DNA of 51,954 bases from Macrococcoides caseolyticum (GTDB taxonomy: Bacteria; Bacillota; Bacilli; Staphylococcales; Staphylococcaceae): assembly GCF_002902665.1 (NCBI RefSeq), contig NZ_PPRM01000117.1:1-51954 (forward strand). Reading direction: 5' to 3'. The notes beneath the pieces are model-generated. The model saw only the letters and a program-made list of their open reading frames with translations. It did not search any database and had not been told where the DNA came from. The translations under genes and the position numbers were made by a program. Shown piece after piece: positions 9,556 through 19,204 of the stretch; positions within the stretch are counted from its first letter, which is position 1; each line of letters opens with the position of its first letter.

Positions 9556-9569
9556 TTAAAACGCTTTCA
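9556..9569 (-). promoter_or_regulatory. cre-like site upstream of ilvE
   Basis: TGAAAGCGTTTTAA matches the CcpA cre consensus core (TGAAAGCGTT) but ends AA instead of CA. It lies about 35 bp upstream of the -35 box. Confidence 0.35.
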
Positions 9570-9590
9570 TTATTCAGTTAAAAAAATCCA

Positions 9591-9634
9591 AAGAGATGGG
9601 TAGCTAATACCACACATTTCTTTGGATTTTTTAT
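9591..9634 (-). terminator. Candidate terminator downstream of the threonine dehydrogenase-like gene
   Basis: Arms AAAAATCCAAAGA (from about 9585) and TCTTTGGATTTTT (to about 9632) pair perfectly around a loop of about 24 bases, with T-rich flanks in both directions. It lies between the SDR gene and the ilvE promoter. Confidence 0.5.
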
Positions 9635-9646
9635 AAGATTCATCAA

Positions 9647-10600
9647 TTATTTATTTTCTTTTAATTTAATTGCATTTAACATTTCCTTCGTCATTGCATC
9701 TAAATCAAACTTAGGATCAAATCCCCACTGTTTCTTTGCTTCTGTTGCATCAATTGAATCTGGCCAGCTTTGTGCAATACCCTCACGCACCGGATCCACA
9801 TCATAATCAAGTTCGAAGTCTGGCACTAATTTACGAATGCTTGCAGCAATCATTTCCGGATCAACGCTCATTGCAGTAACATTAAATGCATTACGGTCTT
9901 TTAGGTTTTCAGAAGGTGCTTCCATCAACTTAATGATTGCATCAATCGCATCATCCATAAACATCATATCCATGAAAGTACCACTGTTTATGTATGAAGT
10001 ATATTTACCTTCACGAATTGCTTTGAAGTAAATCTCTACTGCATAATCAGTTGTACCACCACCTGGTTCTTTAACATGCGAGATAAGTCCTGGGAAACGT
10101 ACCCCACGCGTATCTACACCAAAACGGTGGAAGTAATAGTCACATAATAGCTCACCAGAAACTTTATTTACACCATACATTGTTGTAGGACGTTGAACTG
10201 TGACTTGCGGTGTGTTGTCAGCTGGTGTGCTTGGTCCAAAAGCACCAATCGAAGATGGCGTAAAGAATTGCATATTATATTTACGTGCAACTTCCAATGC
10301 GTTAAGTAAGCCACCCATATTTAAATTCCATGCAAATACTGGATCCTTTTCAGCTGTTGCGGATAAGAGTGCTGCCATATGCATAATCGTATCGGCATTA
10401 AAGGCTGAAGCTAACTTATCCATACGCTCAGCATCCGTTACATCTAGTTCTTCAAATGGCCCTTCTAATACTTTAGCACCTGCTTCAGGACGACGCAAAT
10501 CAGTAGCTAATACATTATCCATCCCATAGATTTCTCTTAATTTTAATGTTAATTCTGTACCGATTTGACCCAAAGCACCAGTAATCATAATCTTTTCCAT
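9647..10600 (-). CDS. L-threonine 3-dehydrogenase-like NAD-dependent epimerase/dehydratase (SDR)
   Basis: Extended short-chain dehydrogenase of 317 residues. [10 protein letters not shown] near residue 8 is the NAD-binding GxxGxxG motif, SSIGAFGP near residue 115 supplies the active-site serine and YGVNK near residue 142 the Tyr/Lys pair. [27 protein letters not shown] is characteristic of SDR-type L-threonine dehydrogenases, which oxidise threonine to 2-amino-3-ketobutyrate. The neighbour upstream is kbl, whose product cleaves that intermediate to glycine and acetyl-CoA, so the pair probably forms a threonine degradation route. The two genes are separated by a terminator and a cre-like site, so they may be transcribed separately. 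Confidence 0.83.
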   Translation of the reverse strand: MEKIMITGALGQIGTELTLKLREIYGMDNVLATDLRRPEAGAKVLEGPFEELDVTDAERMDKLASAFNADTIMHMAALLSATAEKDPVFAWNLNMGGLLNALEVARKYNMQFFTPSSIGAFGPSTPADNTPQVTVQRPTTMYGVNKVSGELLCDYYFHRFGVDTRGVRFPGLISHVKEPGGGTTDYAVEIYFKAIREGKYTSYINSGTFMDMMFMDDAIDAIIKLMEAPSENLKDRNAFNVTAMSVDPEMIAASIRKLVPDFELDYDVDPVREGIAQSWPDSIDATEAKKQWGFDPKFDLDAMTKEMLNAIKLKENK

Positions 10601-10679
10601 TTCATTCTCCCCTTATACATTTGTTTTCTCCAAACGTACAAATTATTAATATATTAAGTATTACCCCTTGATTTTACAT

Positions 10680-10693
10680 TAGAAACGCTTACA
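10680..10693 (-). promoter_or_regulatory. cre-like site upstream of the threonine dehydrogenase-like gene
   Basis: TGTAAGCGTTTCTA keeps the cre core TGWAANCGNT and departs from consensus in the last three positions. It lies 80 bp upstream of the start codon; catabolite control is a guess. Confidence 0.35.
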
Positions 10694-10740
10694 TGTCCAC
10701 GATAAGAGTACATTCATTTTCTTTTGTATATGAAAATATA

Positions 10741-10771
10741 TAAAAAGGCTAGAGTTACACTCTAGACTTTA
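10741..10771 (-). terminator. Terminator after kbl
   Basis: Perfect 7-bp stem CTAGAGT/ACTCTAG with a 3-base loop followed by CCTTTTTA on the minus strand, immediately after the kbl stop. Confidence 0.75.
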
Positions 10772-10773
10772 AA

Positions 10774-11964
10774 CTATTTAATAATATTTAATTCTTTTCC
10801 TACTCGCTCATAGATTGCTAACGCTTCATCAAGCATTTCTTTCGTATGTGCTGCTGTCGGCATGTTACGCACACGCCCTGTTCCACGTGGCACTGTTGGG
10901 AAAACGATAGATTTTGCATATACGCCTTCTTGCATTAAACGTCTAGAGAATTCTTGAGTTGTCTTCTCATCACCAATAATACATGGTGTAATCGGTGTTT
11001 CAGAATGACCGATATCAAAGCCCAATTTTTCTAATCCTGCTTTTAAGTAGTCTCCATTTTCCCATAATTTATCATGTAATTCTGTAGATTCCATAATTAT
11101 TGTTACTGCTTCCGTAATCGCACGTGTATCGGCAGGTGCAAGAGAAGTAGAGAATAAGAATGGTCGTGAAGCCACTTTTAACCAGTCGATTAAATCTTTA
11201 GTTCCTGCTACATATCCACCTACTACCCCGATTGCTTTAGATAATGTACCGATTTGGAAGTCAATCTTATCTTGAAGACCAAAGTGCTTAACTGTTCCTG
11301 CCCCTTTACCCATAACACCTGATCCATGTGCATCATCTACGTATGTAATTAATCCAAATTCTTCAGCAATTTCTACGATTTCAGGAAGCTTTGCAACATC
11401 TCCATCCATTGAGAAAACGCCATCAGTAATATACATTACTTTATTATATAGACCAGACTCAACCGCTTCCTTTGCTTTCATACGTAAATCAGCCATATCT
11501 GAGTGATTAACACGAATAATCTTCGCTTTTGATAAGCGACAACCATCAATGATTGAAGCGTGGTTTAATTCATCAGAAAGAATTGCATCATTTTTATCCA
11601 TTACTGCGCTAATAGCAGCCATGTTACAGTTAAAACCAGATTGATATGCAATCGCAGCTTCTGTACCTTTGAACTCTGCTAGTTTCTCTTCTAATTGCAC
11701 ATGTAAGTCTAAAGTACCATTAATCGTACGAACTGCGCCCGCGCCTACACCATGAGAATCTAACGCTTCTTTAGCAACTTTCTTTAAACGCTCATGTGTT
11801 GCTAGTCCTAAATAGTTATTAGAAGATAGATTGATAAGTTCTTTACCGTCAATCTTAATTTTAGCACCATTTGGTCCTTGTACTACATTAATTTCATTGT
11901 ATAAACCATTGTCCTTTAGTTCGTCTAAACGTTCCGTTAAGAATGATTGTAAAGCTTTAGTCAT
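10774..11964 (-). CDS. kbl: 2-amino-3-ketobutyrate CoA ligase (glycine C-acetyltransferase)
   Basis: Alpha-oxoamine synthase of 396 residues that converts 2-amino-3-ketobutyrate and CoA to glycine and acetyl-CoA. Family landmarks: [12 protein letters not shown] near residue 46, [11 protein letters not shown]-like segment ([14 protein letters not shown]) near residue 72, [11 protein letters not shown] near residue 129, the [11 protein letters not shown] cofactor aspartate near residue 207, and the catalytic lysine in [13 protein letters not shown] near residue 240. The start MTKALQSF follows GGGGTGTCAATTT; the frame extends 14 codons upstream without a ribosome site. It is adjacent to the threonine dehydrogenase-like gene, giving a threonine-to-glycine pathway. 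Confidence 0.9.
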   Translation of the reverse strand: MTKALQSFLTERLDELKDNGLYNEINVVQGPNGAKIKIDGKELINLSSNNYLGLATHERLKKVAKEALDSHGVGAGAVRTINGTLDLHVQLEEKLAEFKGTEAAIAYQSGFNCNMAAISAVMDKNDAILSDELNHASIIDGCRLSKAKIIRVNHSDMADLRMKAKEAVESGLYNKVMYITDGVFSMDGDVAKLPEIVEIAEEFGLITYVDDAHGSGVMGKGAGTVKHFGLQDKIDFQIGTLSKAIGVVGGYVAGTKDLIDWLKVASRPFLFSTSLAPADTRAITEAVTIIMESTELHDKLWENGDYLKAGLEKLGFDIGHSETPITPCIIGDEKTTQEFSRRLMQEGVYAKSIVFPTVPRGTGRVRNMPTAAHTKEMLDEALAIYERVGKELNIIK

Positions 11965-11994
11965 AAATTGACACCCCTTTTCATTTTCACTATC

Positions 11995-12003
11995 ATCATA
12001 ACA
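11995..12003 (-). promoter_or_regulatory. Candidate extended -10 promoter of kbl
   Basis: Minus strand TGTTATGAT (TG-n-TATGAT) lies about 35 bp upstream of the kbl start; no clear -35. Position is approximate within a few bases. Confidence 0.4.
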
Positions 12004-12053
12004 CAACTATTTTAGGAGTTCTAATGAACTTGCTATTGAAAACTTGCATACAA

Positions 12054-12080
12054 AAAAAGTTTAAATATTCTAAACTTTTT
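12054..12080. repeat. Perfect inverted repeat in the kbl/M20 divergent intergenic region
   Basis: AAAAAGTTTA (12054-12063) and TAAACTTTTT (12071-12080) are perfect complements separated by AATATTC. It lies between the kbl promoter and the M20 cluster, so it could be an operator for one or both; it lacks the GC content of a terminator. Confidence 0.55.
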
Positions 12081-12126
12081 GATACACTAGAAATATTAAA
12101 TTTTTTTTGGAGTAAGGAGCGTTGAA

Positions 12127-13305
12127 ATGGACATTGAACAATTAATTGCTAACGATTTTGATAAGATGGTGGAGGTCAGAAGATATCTTCATCAGCATCC
12201 TGAAATTAGTTTTCATGAAGAAAAGACATACGCATATATATTAGATTCTTTAACTCACCTCAAACATTTCAAAATTAGAGAACATGTGGGCGGTAAAGGT
12301 ATTGTAGCAAACATATCAAATGGAGAAGGTCCGTCTATCGCTCTACGTGCGGATTTTGATGCATTGCCGATACAAGACCAGAAAGATGTAGCTTACCGCT
12401 CTAAAAATGATGGCGTTATGCATGCTTGTGGACATGACGGACATACTTCAATTCTACTCTCTGTTGCAAGACTTCTAAATTCAACTTATGAATTAATAAC
12501 GGGGTCGGTCACGCTAATTTTTCAATTTGCTGAAGAAGTCGCTCCAGGTGGTGCACATGATATGGTAAATGACGCAGCGCTAGCTGGTGTTGATAAAGTT
12601 TATGGTAATCATCTATGGTCTCCTTATGAACAAGGTGCTATCTATTCAAGAAAAGGTGCTTTAATGGCTAGTCCAGATACGTTTCATATTACTGTCCAAG
12701 GAAAAGGAGGTCATGGAGCTCACCCCGATACAACAGTAGATGCCATTGTTGTTCTAGCCGAACTCATTATCAATTTGCAGACAATCGTTTCACGTAATGT
12801 GCCTCCTACTGAACAAGCTGTTCTGACAATAGGTAAAGTCGTCGCAGGCGATACTTTTAACGTCATCAGTGATAGCGCTTATTGTACAGGTACAGTACGG
12901 ACTTTTAACCCAGAAGTTAAAGCGTTGATAAAAACAGCAATGGATAGAGAAATAAAAGGCATTACCGCAGCTAAAGGAGCAGGTTATACATTCGATTATA
13001 TTGATGGCTATCCTGCAGTAATAAATGATACGCAATCGGTAGAAGTCATACAGCGCGCTGCACAACATGCAGGGATTGAATATAAAGAAACTGAGCAATT
13101 AATGATCGGTGAAGACTTTTCATACTATATACAGCATAAACCAGGCGCATTCTTTTTAACTGCAGCAGGAAATAAAGCAAAAGGGATTACCGCTCCTCAC
13201 CATCATCCTCTCTTTGATTTTGATGAACAAGCTATGATTGATGCTGTAAAGTTATTCCTACTTATATTAAAAGAGGAGCATGTGTATGATAACATTAGTC
13301 AATAA
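12127..13305 (+). CDS. M20 family amidohydrolase/peptidase, copy 1 of 3
   Basis: Zinc-dependent hydrolase of the M20D (HipO/IAA-amino acid hydrolase, carboxypeptidase Ss1) type, 392 residues. Metal-site motifs are intact: HACGHDGHTS near residue 100, FAEEVAPGGA near residue 136 and the C-terminal PHHHPLFDFDE. RADFDALPIQDQKD near residue 75 is the typical substrate-side loop. The central GKGGHGAHPDTTVDA stretch marks the dimerisation domain insert. Such enzymes cleave N-acyl amino acids, small amides or dipeptides; the substrate here is unknown. It heads a three-gene tandem and its last 20 bases overlap the next copy. The ATG follows AAGGAGCGTTGAA. Confidence 0.87.
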   Translation: MDIEQLIANDFDKMVEVRRYLHQHPEISFHEEKTYAYILDSLTHLKHFKIREHVGGKGIVANISNGEGPSIALRADFDALPIQDQKDVAYRSKNDGVMHACGHDGHTSILLSVARLLNSTYELITGSVTLIFQFAEEVAPGGAHDMVNDAALAGVDKVYGNHLWSPYEQGAIYSRKGALMASPDTFHITVQGKGGHGAHPDTTVDAIVVLAELIINLQTIVSRNVPPTEQAVLTIGKVVAGDTFNVISDSAYCTGTVRTFNPEVKALIKTAMDREIKGITAAKGAGYTFDYIDGYPAVINDTQSVEVIQRAAQHAGIEYKETEQLMIGEDFSYYIQHKPGAFFLTAAGNKAKGITAPHHHPLFDFDEQAMIDAVKLFLLILKEEHVYDNISQ

Positions 13306-14458
13306 ATACTATGATGAATTAGTAGCAATAAGACGACATTTGCACATGCATCCAGAGCTCTCTTTCCAAGAAGAAAAGACACCTGAGTATATCGCAGCAT
13401 TTCTTGAGGAGCAAGGTATTACAGTAGAACGTAATGTCGGTGGTAGAGGAGTTGTCGGACGGTTAATCAAAGATGAATCTCTTCCGACGCTTGCGATACG
13501 TGCAGACTTTGATGCACTACCAATACAGGACGAGAAAGATGCACCTTATAAATCACAAGTCCCTGGTGTGATGCATGCTTGTGGACATGATGCACATACA
13601 GCCGTACTTATGATTACGGCAAAGATTCTCGCAAAGAACTTTGATAAAATAAACGGCAATCTTGTTTTTATACATCAGCATGCTGAAGAAGTAGATCCTG
13701 GTGGTGCAATACAAATGATTGCAGACAATTGTTTAAAAGGGGTAGATGCTATCATCGGACAGCATGTCTCTAGTGATCTAGACGTAGGAAAATTAGGCTA
13801 TAAATACGGGACTGCAACCGGAATACCTGATGATTTCTGGATTACAATAAAAGGGAAAGGTGGACATGCAGCTCATCCTGACACTACGATTGATCCTGTG
13901 GCTGCTGCTATCAGACTGTGTAATGATCTTCAATATATAGTTTCACGTAAAACAAGCGCGACTACACCTGCTGTCATCTCGGTAACACAACTACAAGCCG
14001 GAGACCAAAATAATGTCATCCCTGATAGTGCTAAAATAGCCGGTACCATAAGAACATTTGACCCGACAACACAAAAGTTGATGATAGATGAATTAAAAAG
14101 ATGTCTTGAAGGACTTGTTACTACGATGGGTATTACCTATGACCTTAAATATAGTAAAGGCTATCCACCCGTAGTAAATACTACCAATGAGACTGACCTT
14201 ATTGTTAATGCTGCTAGAAAGATAGAAGATATCGAGGCACTTGTCGAACTAAAACCTTCTCTTGGCGGAGAAGATTTCTCTTATTATTTACAACGTGTTC
14301 CGGGTTCTTTCTTCTATACAGGAACACGTAACGAAAACTTTAAAGCTGATTTCCCGCATCATCATCCGAAATTTGATATTGATGAGAAAGGCATGCTCAA
14401 TGCAGTTAAAGTATTTTTACAAGCTACTGAAGACTTTTTCAACAAGGAGGATAAATAA
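13286..14458 (+). CDS. M20 family amidohydrolase/peptidase, copy 2 of 3
   Basis: Second tandem M20D hydrolase, 390 residues, co-linear with its neighbours throughout. Motifs: HACGHDAHTA near residue 97, HAEEVDPGGA near residue 133, GKGGHAAHPDTTIDP near residue 193, and terminal FPHHHPKFDIDE. The first motif has Ala where both other copies have Gly after HD, and the VSSDLD segment near the third metal-side histidine differs in each copy, suggesting different substrate pockets. The start is the ATG 7 bases after GAGGAG; an ATG at 13280 is too close to the ribosome site. The gene overlaps copy 1 by 20 bases and copy 3 by one base (TAATG), so the three are translationally coupled. Confidence 0.87.
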   Translation: MITLVNKYYDELVAIRRHLHMHPELSFQEEKTPEYIAAFLEEQGITVERNVGGRGVVGRLIKDESLPTLAIRADFDALPIQDEKDAPYKSQVPGVMHACGHDAHTAVLMITAKILAKNFDKINGNLVFIHQHAEEVDPGGAIQMIADNCLKGVDAIIGQHVSSDLDVGKLGYKYGTATGIPDDFWITIKGKGGHAAHPDTTIDPVAAAIRLCNDLQYIVSRKTSATTPAVISVTQLQAGDQNNVIPDSAKIAGTIRTFDPTTQKLMIDELKRCLEGLVTTMGITYDLKYSKGYPPVVNTTNETDLIVNAARKIEDIEALVELKPSLGGEDFSYYLQRVPGSFFYTGTRNENFKADFPHHHPKFDIDEKGMLNAVKVFLQATEDFFNKEDK

Positions 14459-15630
14459 TGAACTGGATAGATGAGGTCATTAACTATAAAGAAGAACTTA
14501 TAGAAATTAGACGTTACTTACATATGAACCCGGAACTCTCTTTTCAAGAAAAAAATACTTCTAAATTTATAGAAGATTATTTAACTGAACTTAATATTCC
14601 AGTAGTAACAAATGTCGGAGGCTATGGCCTATACGGCAAACTTTCGGGACAAAGCGATGGACCAACAGTATTACTCAGAGCAGACTTTGATGCATTGCCA
14701 ATTAATGACCAAAAAGATGTTCCTTATCGCTCACAAGTGCAAGGGGTAATGCATGCATGTGGTCATGATGGGCATACTGCGATGTTACTAATTACTGCGA
14801 AAATTTTAAAGAAATATGAATCCGAAATTAAAGGGAATGTCGTATTATGTTTCCAGCATGCTGAAGAAGTACTGCCTGGCGGTGCAAAGTCCATGATTGA
14901 AGCTGGGATATTAGAAGGTGTAGACTTCGTGTTTGGTACACATTCATCTAGCAGTATGGAAACCGGTGATGTCGGCTTTATTACAGGACCATCATACGGT
15001 TATGCAGATTCTTTGAAGATTACTATACAAGGAAAAGGTGGGCATGGTGCGACCCCCCATGTAACACATGATTCTATCGTAGCAGCAAGTCATTTAATCT
15101 CTCAGCTTCAGACAATTATATCACGTAGCGTAGATCCTATTGAGACAGGCGTTGTAACTATTGGTGAGTTTAAAGGCGGAGATGCGTTTAACGTTATTGC
15201 TGATCGTGTTACATTAACAGGTACAGTACGTACATATAAAGAGGAAATCAAAAATATAATTATTCAGCGATTGCATGAAATTTCTGAAGGAATAGAAAAA
15301 AGCTTTAATGTGAAAATTAATCTTGAATACACCCATGGATATCCTGCACTTATCAATAGCGAGAAAGAAACATTATGGCTCAAGAATATTGCTGAAAATA
15401 TACCATCCATCAATAATGTTGTTACTACCACCCCTAGTTTAGGTGGTGAAGATTTCGCTTACTTCTTAAAAGAACGTCCGGGATGTTACTTTAATACAGG
15501 AGTAAAAAACACGTCAATGCAAGCAGATTATCCTCATCATCATCCAAAATTTGATATGGATGAAAACGGTCTGTTAAATGGTCCCAAAATATTCTTAGCA
15601 CTCATTGAAAAAATGAACGAACTAAAATAA
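14458..15630 (+). CDS. M20 family amidohydrolase/peptidase, copy 3 of 3
   Basis: Third tandem M20D hydrolase, 390 residues. Metal motifs HACGHDGHTA near residue 98 and HAEEVLPGGA near residue 135, GKGGHGATPHVTHDS near residue 193, and terminal YPHHHPKFDMDE. The serine-rich THSSSSM segment replaces the NHLWSPY of copy 1 and the QHVSSDL of copy 2 around the conserved histidine. ATPHVTHDS replaces the AHPDTT of the other two, so the lid region has diverged. Its ribosome site AAGGAGG lies inside copy 2, and it ends at a strong terminator shared with tuf. Confidence 0.87.
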   Translation: MNWIDEVINYKEELIEIRRYLHMNPELSFQEKNTSKFIEDYLTELNIPVVTNVGGYGLYGKLSGQSDGPTVLLRADFDALPINDQKDVPYRSQVQGVMHACGHDGHTAMLLITAKILKKYESEIKGNVVLCFQHAEEVLPGGAKSMIEAGILEGVDFVFGTHSSSSMETGDVGFITGPSYGYADSLKITIQGKGGHGATPHVTHDSIVAASHLISQLQTIISRSVDPIETGVVTIGEFKGGDAFNVIADRVTLTGTVRTYKEEIKNIIIQRLHEISEGIEKSFNVKINLEYTHGYPALINSEKETLWLKNIAENIPSINNVVTTTPSLGGEDFAYFLKERPGCYFNTGVKNTSMQADYPHHHPKFDMDENGLLNGPKIFLALIEKMNELK

Positions 15631-15662
15631 AAAAGCTATGAGGCGTGCCTCATAGCTTTTTC
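15630..15662. terminator. Bidirectional terminator between the M20 cluster and tuf
   Basis: Perfect stem AAAAAGCTATGAGG/CCTCATAGCTTTTT with a 4-base loop and T runs on both strands; serves both convergent units. Confidence 0.9.
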
Positions 15663-15682
15663 TATATCACAAAATGTGATAA

Positions 15683-16870
15683 TTATTTTTCGATTACAGA
15701 TACAACGCCTGATCCTACAGTACGTCCACCTTCACGAATTGAGAAACGAGTTCCGTCTTCAATCGCGATTGGAGAAATTAATTCAACGTTCATTTCGATG
15801 TTATCTCCAGGCATTACCATTTCAGTACCTTCTGGTAAGTTAACTACACCAGTTACGTCAGTTGTACGGAAGTAGAACTGAGGGCGGTAGTTAGTGAAGA
15901 ATGGAGTATGACGTCCACCTTCTTCTTTAGATAATACGTAAACTTCAGCTTTGAATTTAGTATGTGGAGTAATTGAACCTGGTTTAGCTAATACTTGTCC
16001 ACGTTGTACGTCTTCACGAGAAACACCACGTAATAAAGCACCGATGTTATCTCCAGCTTCAGCGTAATCTAATAATTTACGGAACATTTCTACACCTGTA
16101 ACTGTAGTTTTTGCTGGTTCTTCAGTTAAACCAATGATTTCAACTTCTTCACCAACTTTAACTTGTCCACGCTCAACACGTCCAGTTGCAACTGTACCAC
16201 GACCAGTGATTGAGAATACGTCCTCAACTGGCATCATGAATGGTTTGTCAGAATCACGTTCTGGAGTTGGGATGTACTCATCAACTGCGTCCATTAATTC
16301 CATGATTTTGTCTTCGTATTCTTCAACGCCTTCTAATGCTTTTAAAGCAGATCCAGCGATTACAGGTACATCGTCACCAGGGAAGTCATATTCAGATAAT
16401 AAGTCACGAACTTCCATTTCAACTAATTCTAATAATTCTTCATCGTCAACCATGTCAACTTTGTTCAAGAATACTACTAATGCTGGTACACCAACGTTAC
16501 GTGATAAAAGGATGTGTTCACGAGTTTGTGGCATTGGACCGTCAGCAGCAGATACTACTAAGATACCACCGTCCATTTGAGCAGCACCAGTAATCATGTT
16601 TTTAACGTAGTCCGCGTGACCTGGGCAGTCAACGTGAGCATAGTGACGTTTTTCAGTTTCATACTCGATGTGTGAAGTATTGATTGTGATACCACGTTCT
16701 TTTTCTTCAGGTGCGTTATCGATTTGGTCGTAAGAACGAGCTTCTCCACCTAATTTTTTTGATAAAACAGTTGCGATAGCAGCTGTTAAAGTAGTTTTAC
16801 CGTGGTCAACGTGACCGATTGTACCAATATTGGCATGTGTTTTCGAGCGATCAAATTTTTCTTTAGCCAT
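15683..16870 (-). CDS. tuf: Elongation factor Tu
   Basis: GTPase of 395 residues that delivers aminoacyl-tRNA to the ribosome. G1 [10 protein letters not shown] near residue 19, G2 region [14 protein letters not shown]3 [22 protein letters not shown] near residue 81, G4 NKVDM near residue 136 and G5 GSALKALEG are all standard, followed by beta-barrel domains 2 and 3. It is the last gene of the str cluster, 144 bp after fusA, with GGAGAGATTTCAAA before the ATG. Strong codon bias (few rare codons) fits very high expression. Confidence 0.98.
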   Translation of the reverse strand: MAKEKFDRSKTHANIGTIGHVDHGKTTLTAAIATVLSKKLGGEARSYDQIDNAPEEKERGITINTSHIEYETEKRHYAHVDCPGHADYVKNMITGAAQMDGGILVVSAADGPMPQTREHILLSRNVGVPALVVFLNKVDMVDDEELLELVEMEVRDLLSEYDFPGDDVPVIAGSALKALEGVEEYEDKIMELMDAVDEYIPTPERDSDKPFMMPVEDVFSITGRGTVATGRVERGQVKVGEEVEIIGLTEEPAKTTVTGVEMFRKLLDYAEAGDNIGALLRGVSREDVQRGQVLAKPGSITPHTKFKAEVYVLSKEEGGRHTPFFTNYRPQFYFRTTDVTGVVNLPEGTEMVMPGDNIEMNVELISPIAIEDGTRFSIREGGRTVGSGVVSVIEK

Positions 16871-16911
16871 TTTGAAATCTCTCCTTAGTTTTAAGTTAAT
16901 AGTATTTATTA

Positions 16912-16938
16912 CTCATGAGGGATTCTCACCCTCATGAG
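16912..16938. repeat. Perfect hairpin in the fusA–tuf spacer
   Basis: CTCATGAGGG (16912-16921) and CCCTCATGAG (16929-16938) form a perfect 10-bp stem with a 7-base loop, 42 bp upstream of tuf. There is no T run on either side, so an RNA-processing or stability hairpin is more likely than a terminator. Confidence 0.65.
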
Positions 16939-17014
16939 GGAATTCATAATTCATTTATAAAACATTTAGTGATAAATTGCAATATATTAAGCACGAATGC
17001 ACAATAAATACGGA

Positions 17015-19096
17015 TTATTCACCTTTGTTTTTCTTAATGATATCTTCAGCAATTGATTTAGGTACTTCTTCATAGTGATCAAATACCATTGAGTAAGTAC
17101 CGCGACCTTGCGTATTAGAACGTAAGTTAGTCGCATAACCGAACATTTCTGCTAATGGTACGAATGCACGAACAACTTGAGCGTTACCGCGAGCTTCCAT
17201 ACCTTCAACACGTCCACGACGGCTTGTTACGTCACCCATAATATCTCCCATATATTCTTCAGGCATTACGATTTCTACCTTCATCATAGGTTCTAAGATT
17301 ACAGGATTACATTTTTTAGCAGCTTCTTTAAGTGCTAATGAAGCAGCTACTTTGAAAGCCATTTCAGATGAATCGACATCATGGTAAGAACCATCGAATA
17401 ATTTCGCTTTAACATCGATTAATGGATATCCAGCTAATACACCGTTTTCCATTGCATCTCTAAGACCAGCTTCAACTGAAGGAATATATTCACGAGGAAT
17501 TACCCCACCGACGATAGCATTTTCGAATTCGAATCCGCCACCGACTTCGTTTGGTGAAAATTCAATATGAACGTCACCATATTGTCCACGACCACCAGAT
17601 TGACGTGAGAATTTACCTTGAACTGCAGCAGCTGTTTTGAACGTCTCACGGTATGATACCATTGGCGCCCCAACTGTTGCTTCAACTTTAAATTCACGTT
17701 TCATACGGTCAACTAGGATATCTAAGTGTAACTCACCCATACCACCGATGATAACTTGTCCAGTTTCAGGGTCAGTATGTGCATGGAATGTTGGATCCTC
17801 TTCTTGTAATTTAACAAGAGCATTTGTCATTTTATCTTGGTCAGCTTTAGATTTAGGCTCAACAGATAAATGAATAACAGGCTCTGGGAATTCCATTGAT
17901 TCTAGGATAACTTGGTTTTTCTCATCACATAAAGTGTCACCAGTTGTAGTGTCTTTTAAACCTACTGCAGCAGCGATATCACCAGAGTAAACTGTTGAAA
18001 TCTCTTCACGTGAGTTGGCATGCATTTGTAAAATACGTCCAACACGTTCACGTTTACCTTTAGTAGCATTTTGTACATACGAACCTGAGTTTAATGTACC
18101 AGAATATACACGGAAGAATGTTAATTTACCAACGAATGGGTCTGTCATAACTTTAAACGCTAATGCAGCGAAAGGTGCTGAATCATCAGGTTTAGCTATG
18201 ATTTCTTCATTTTCATCATCAGCAGCATGACCAATGATTGGTTTAACATCTAATGGTGATGGTAAGTACTCAATTGCAGCATCAAGCATTAATTGAACAC
18301 CTTTGTTTTTGAATGCAGTACCAGCTAATACTGGATAGAATTCAACGTCACAAGTCGCTTGACGGATTGCCGCTTTCAGTTCATCAACTGAAATCTCTTC
18401 TCCACCTAAGTACTTCTCCATTAAATCTTCATTAACATCAGCAACTGCTTCAATTAATTGTTCACGCATTGCTTCAGCGTCTGCTAAATGCTCTTCAGGA
18501 ACTTCAGTAACTTCAATATCTGTACCCAAATCATTTGTGTAAGTGTAAAGTTTCATTTCAACTAAATCAACGATTGCGTTGAATTGATCTTCAGCACCAA
18601 TTGGCATTTGAATAGGATGTGCATTTGCTTGTAATCTGTCATGTAACGTGCCTACTGAGTAATTAAAATCCGCACCAGTTTTATCCATCTTATTGATGAA
18701 TACGATACGAGGTACTCCATAAGTCGTTGCTTGACGCCATACAGTTTCAGTTTGTGGTTCAACACCTGATTGTGCATCAAGTACTGTAACCGCACCATCA
18801 AGTACACGTAATGAACGTTCAACTTCAACAGTGAAGTCTACGTGTCCAGGTGTATCGATGATGTTGATACGATGGCCATTCCACTGAGCTGTTGTAGCAG
18901 CTGAAGTGATTGTGATACCACGTTCTTGTTCTTGTTCCATCCAGTCCATTTGTGAAGCACCTTCATGTGTTTCACCAATTTTATGGATACGACCAGTATA
19001 ATAAAGAATACGTTCAGTAGTCGTCGTTTTACCAGCATCGATGTGAGCCATGATACCGATATTACGCGTGTTCTTCAAAGAGAATTCTCTTGCCAT
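17015..19096 (-). CDS. fusA: Elongation factor G
   Basis: Translocation GTPase of 693 residues. P-loop [15 protein letters not shown] near residue 17, G2/G3 [10 protein letters not shown] and [15 protein letters not shown] near residues 60-95, G4 NKMDKTGAD near residue 137. Domains III-V follow to the C-terminal [16 protein letters not shown]. This is the main EF-G, not a FusA2 paralogue, given its place between rpsG and tuf. I see no obvious fusidic-acid resistance change in the recognisable core motifs but did not align every site. A structured intergenic element lies just upstream. Confidence 0.97.
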   Translation of the reverse strand: MAREFSLKNTRNIGIMAHIDAGKTTTTERILYYTGRIHKIGETHEGASQMDWMEQEQERGITITSAATTAQWNGHRINIIDTPGHVDFTVEVERSLRVLDGAVTVLDAQSGVEPQTETVWRQATTYGVPRIVFINKMDKTGADFNYSVGTLHDRLQANAHPIQMPIGAEDQFNAIVDLVEMKLYTYTNDLGTDIEVTEVPEEHLADAEAMREQLIEAVADVNEDLMEKYLGGEEISVDELKAAIRQATCDVEFYPVLAGTAFKNKGVQLMLDAAIEYLPSPLDVKPIIGHAADDENEEIIAKPDDSAPFAALAFKVMTDPFVGKLTFFRVYSGTLNSGSYVQNATKGKRERVGRILQMHANSREEISTVYSGDIAAAVGLKDTTTGDTLCDEKNQVILESMEFPEPVIHLSVEPKSKADQDKMTNALVKLQEEDPTFHAHTDPETGQVIIGGMGELHLDILVDRMKREFKVEATVGAPMVSYRETFKTAAAVQGKFSRQSGGRGQYGDVHIEFSPNEVGGGFEFENAIVGGVIPREYIPSVEAGLRDAMENGVLAGYPLIDVKAKLFDGSYHDVDSSEMAFKVAASLALKEAAKKCNPVILEPMMKVEIVMPEEYMGDIMGDVTSRRGRVEGMEARGNAQVVRAFVPLAEMFGYATNLRSNTQGRGTYSMVFDHYEEVPKSIAEDIIKKNKGE

Positions 19097-19139
19097 GGGT
19101 ATTCTTTCTCCTTCCAGGATTGGTTTATTTTATAGAAAG

Positions 19140-19197
19140 TATAGCCTAACAGTCACGTATAGACAGCAAGCTGCCAAATGTGACCGGAAAGGCTATA
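19140..19197 (-). promoter_or_regulatory. Structured RNA element in the rpsG–fusA spacer
   Basis: Three nested pairings can be drawn: TATAGCCT/AGGCTATA (8 bp, perfect; 19140-19147 with 19190-19197), GTCAC/GTGAC (19152-19156 with 19180-19184), and CAGC/GCTG at the tip. It fills the spacer and ends 43 bp before fusA. No T run follows. It may be an autoregulatory site for a str-operon protein; the identity is unknown. Confidence 0.55.
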
Positions 19198-19204
19198 ATT
19201 CATC

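Noticed and set aside
16134-16580. 148-codon open frame antisense to tuf
   Set aside because: Serine/threonine-rich shadow of tuf codon bias with no start signals.
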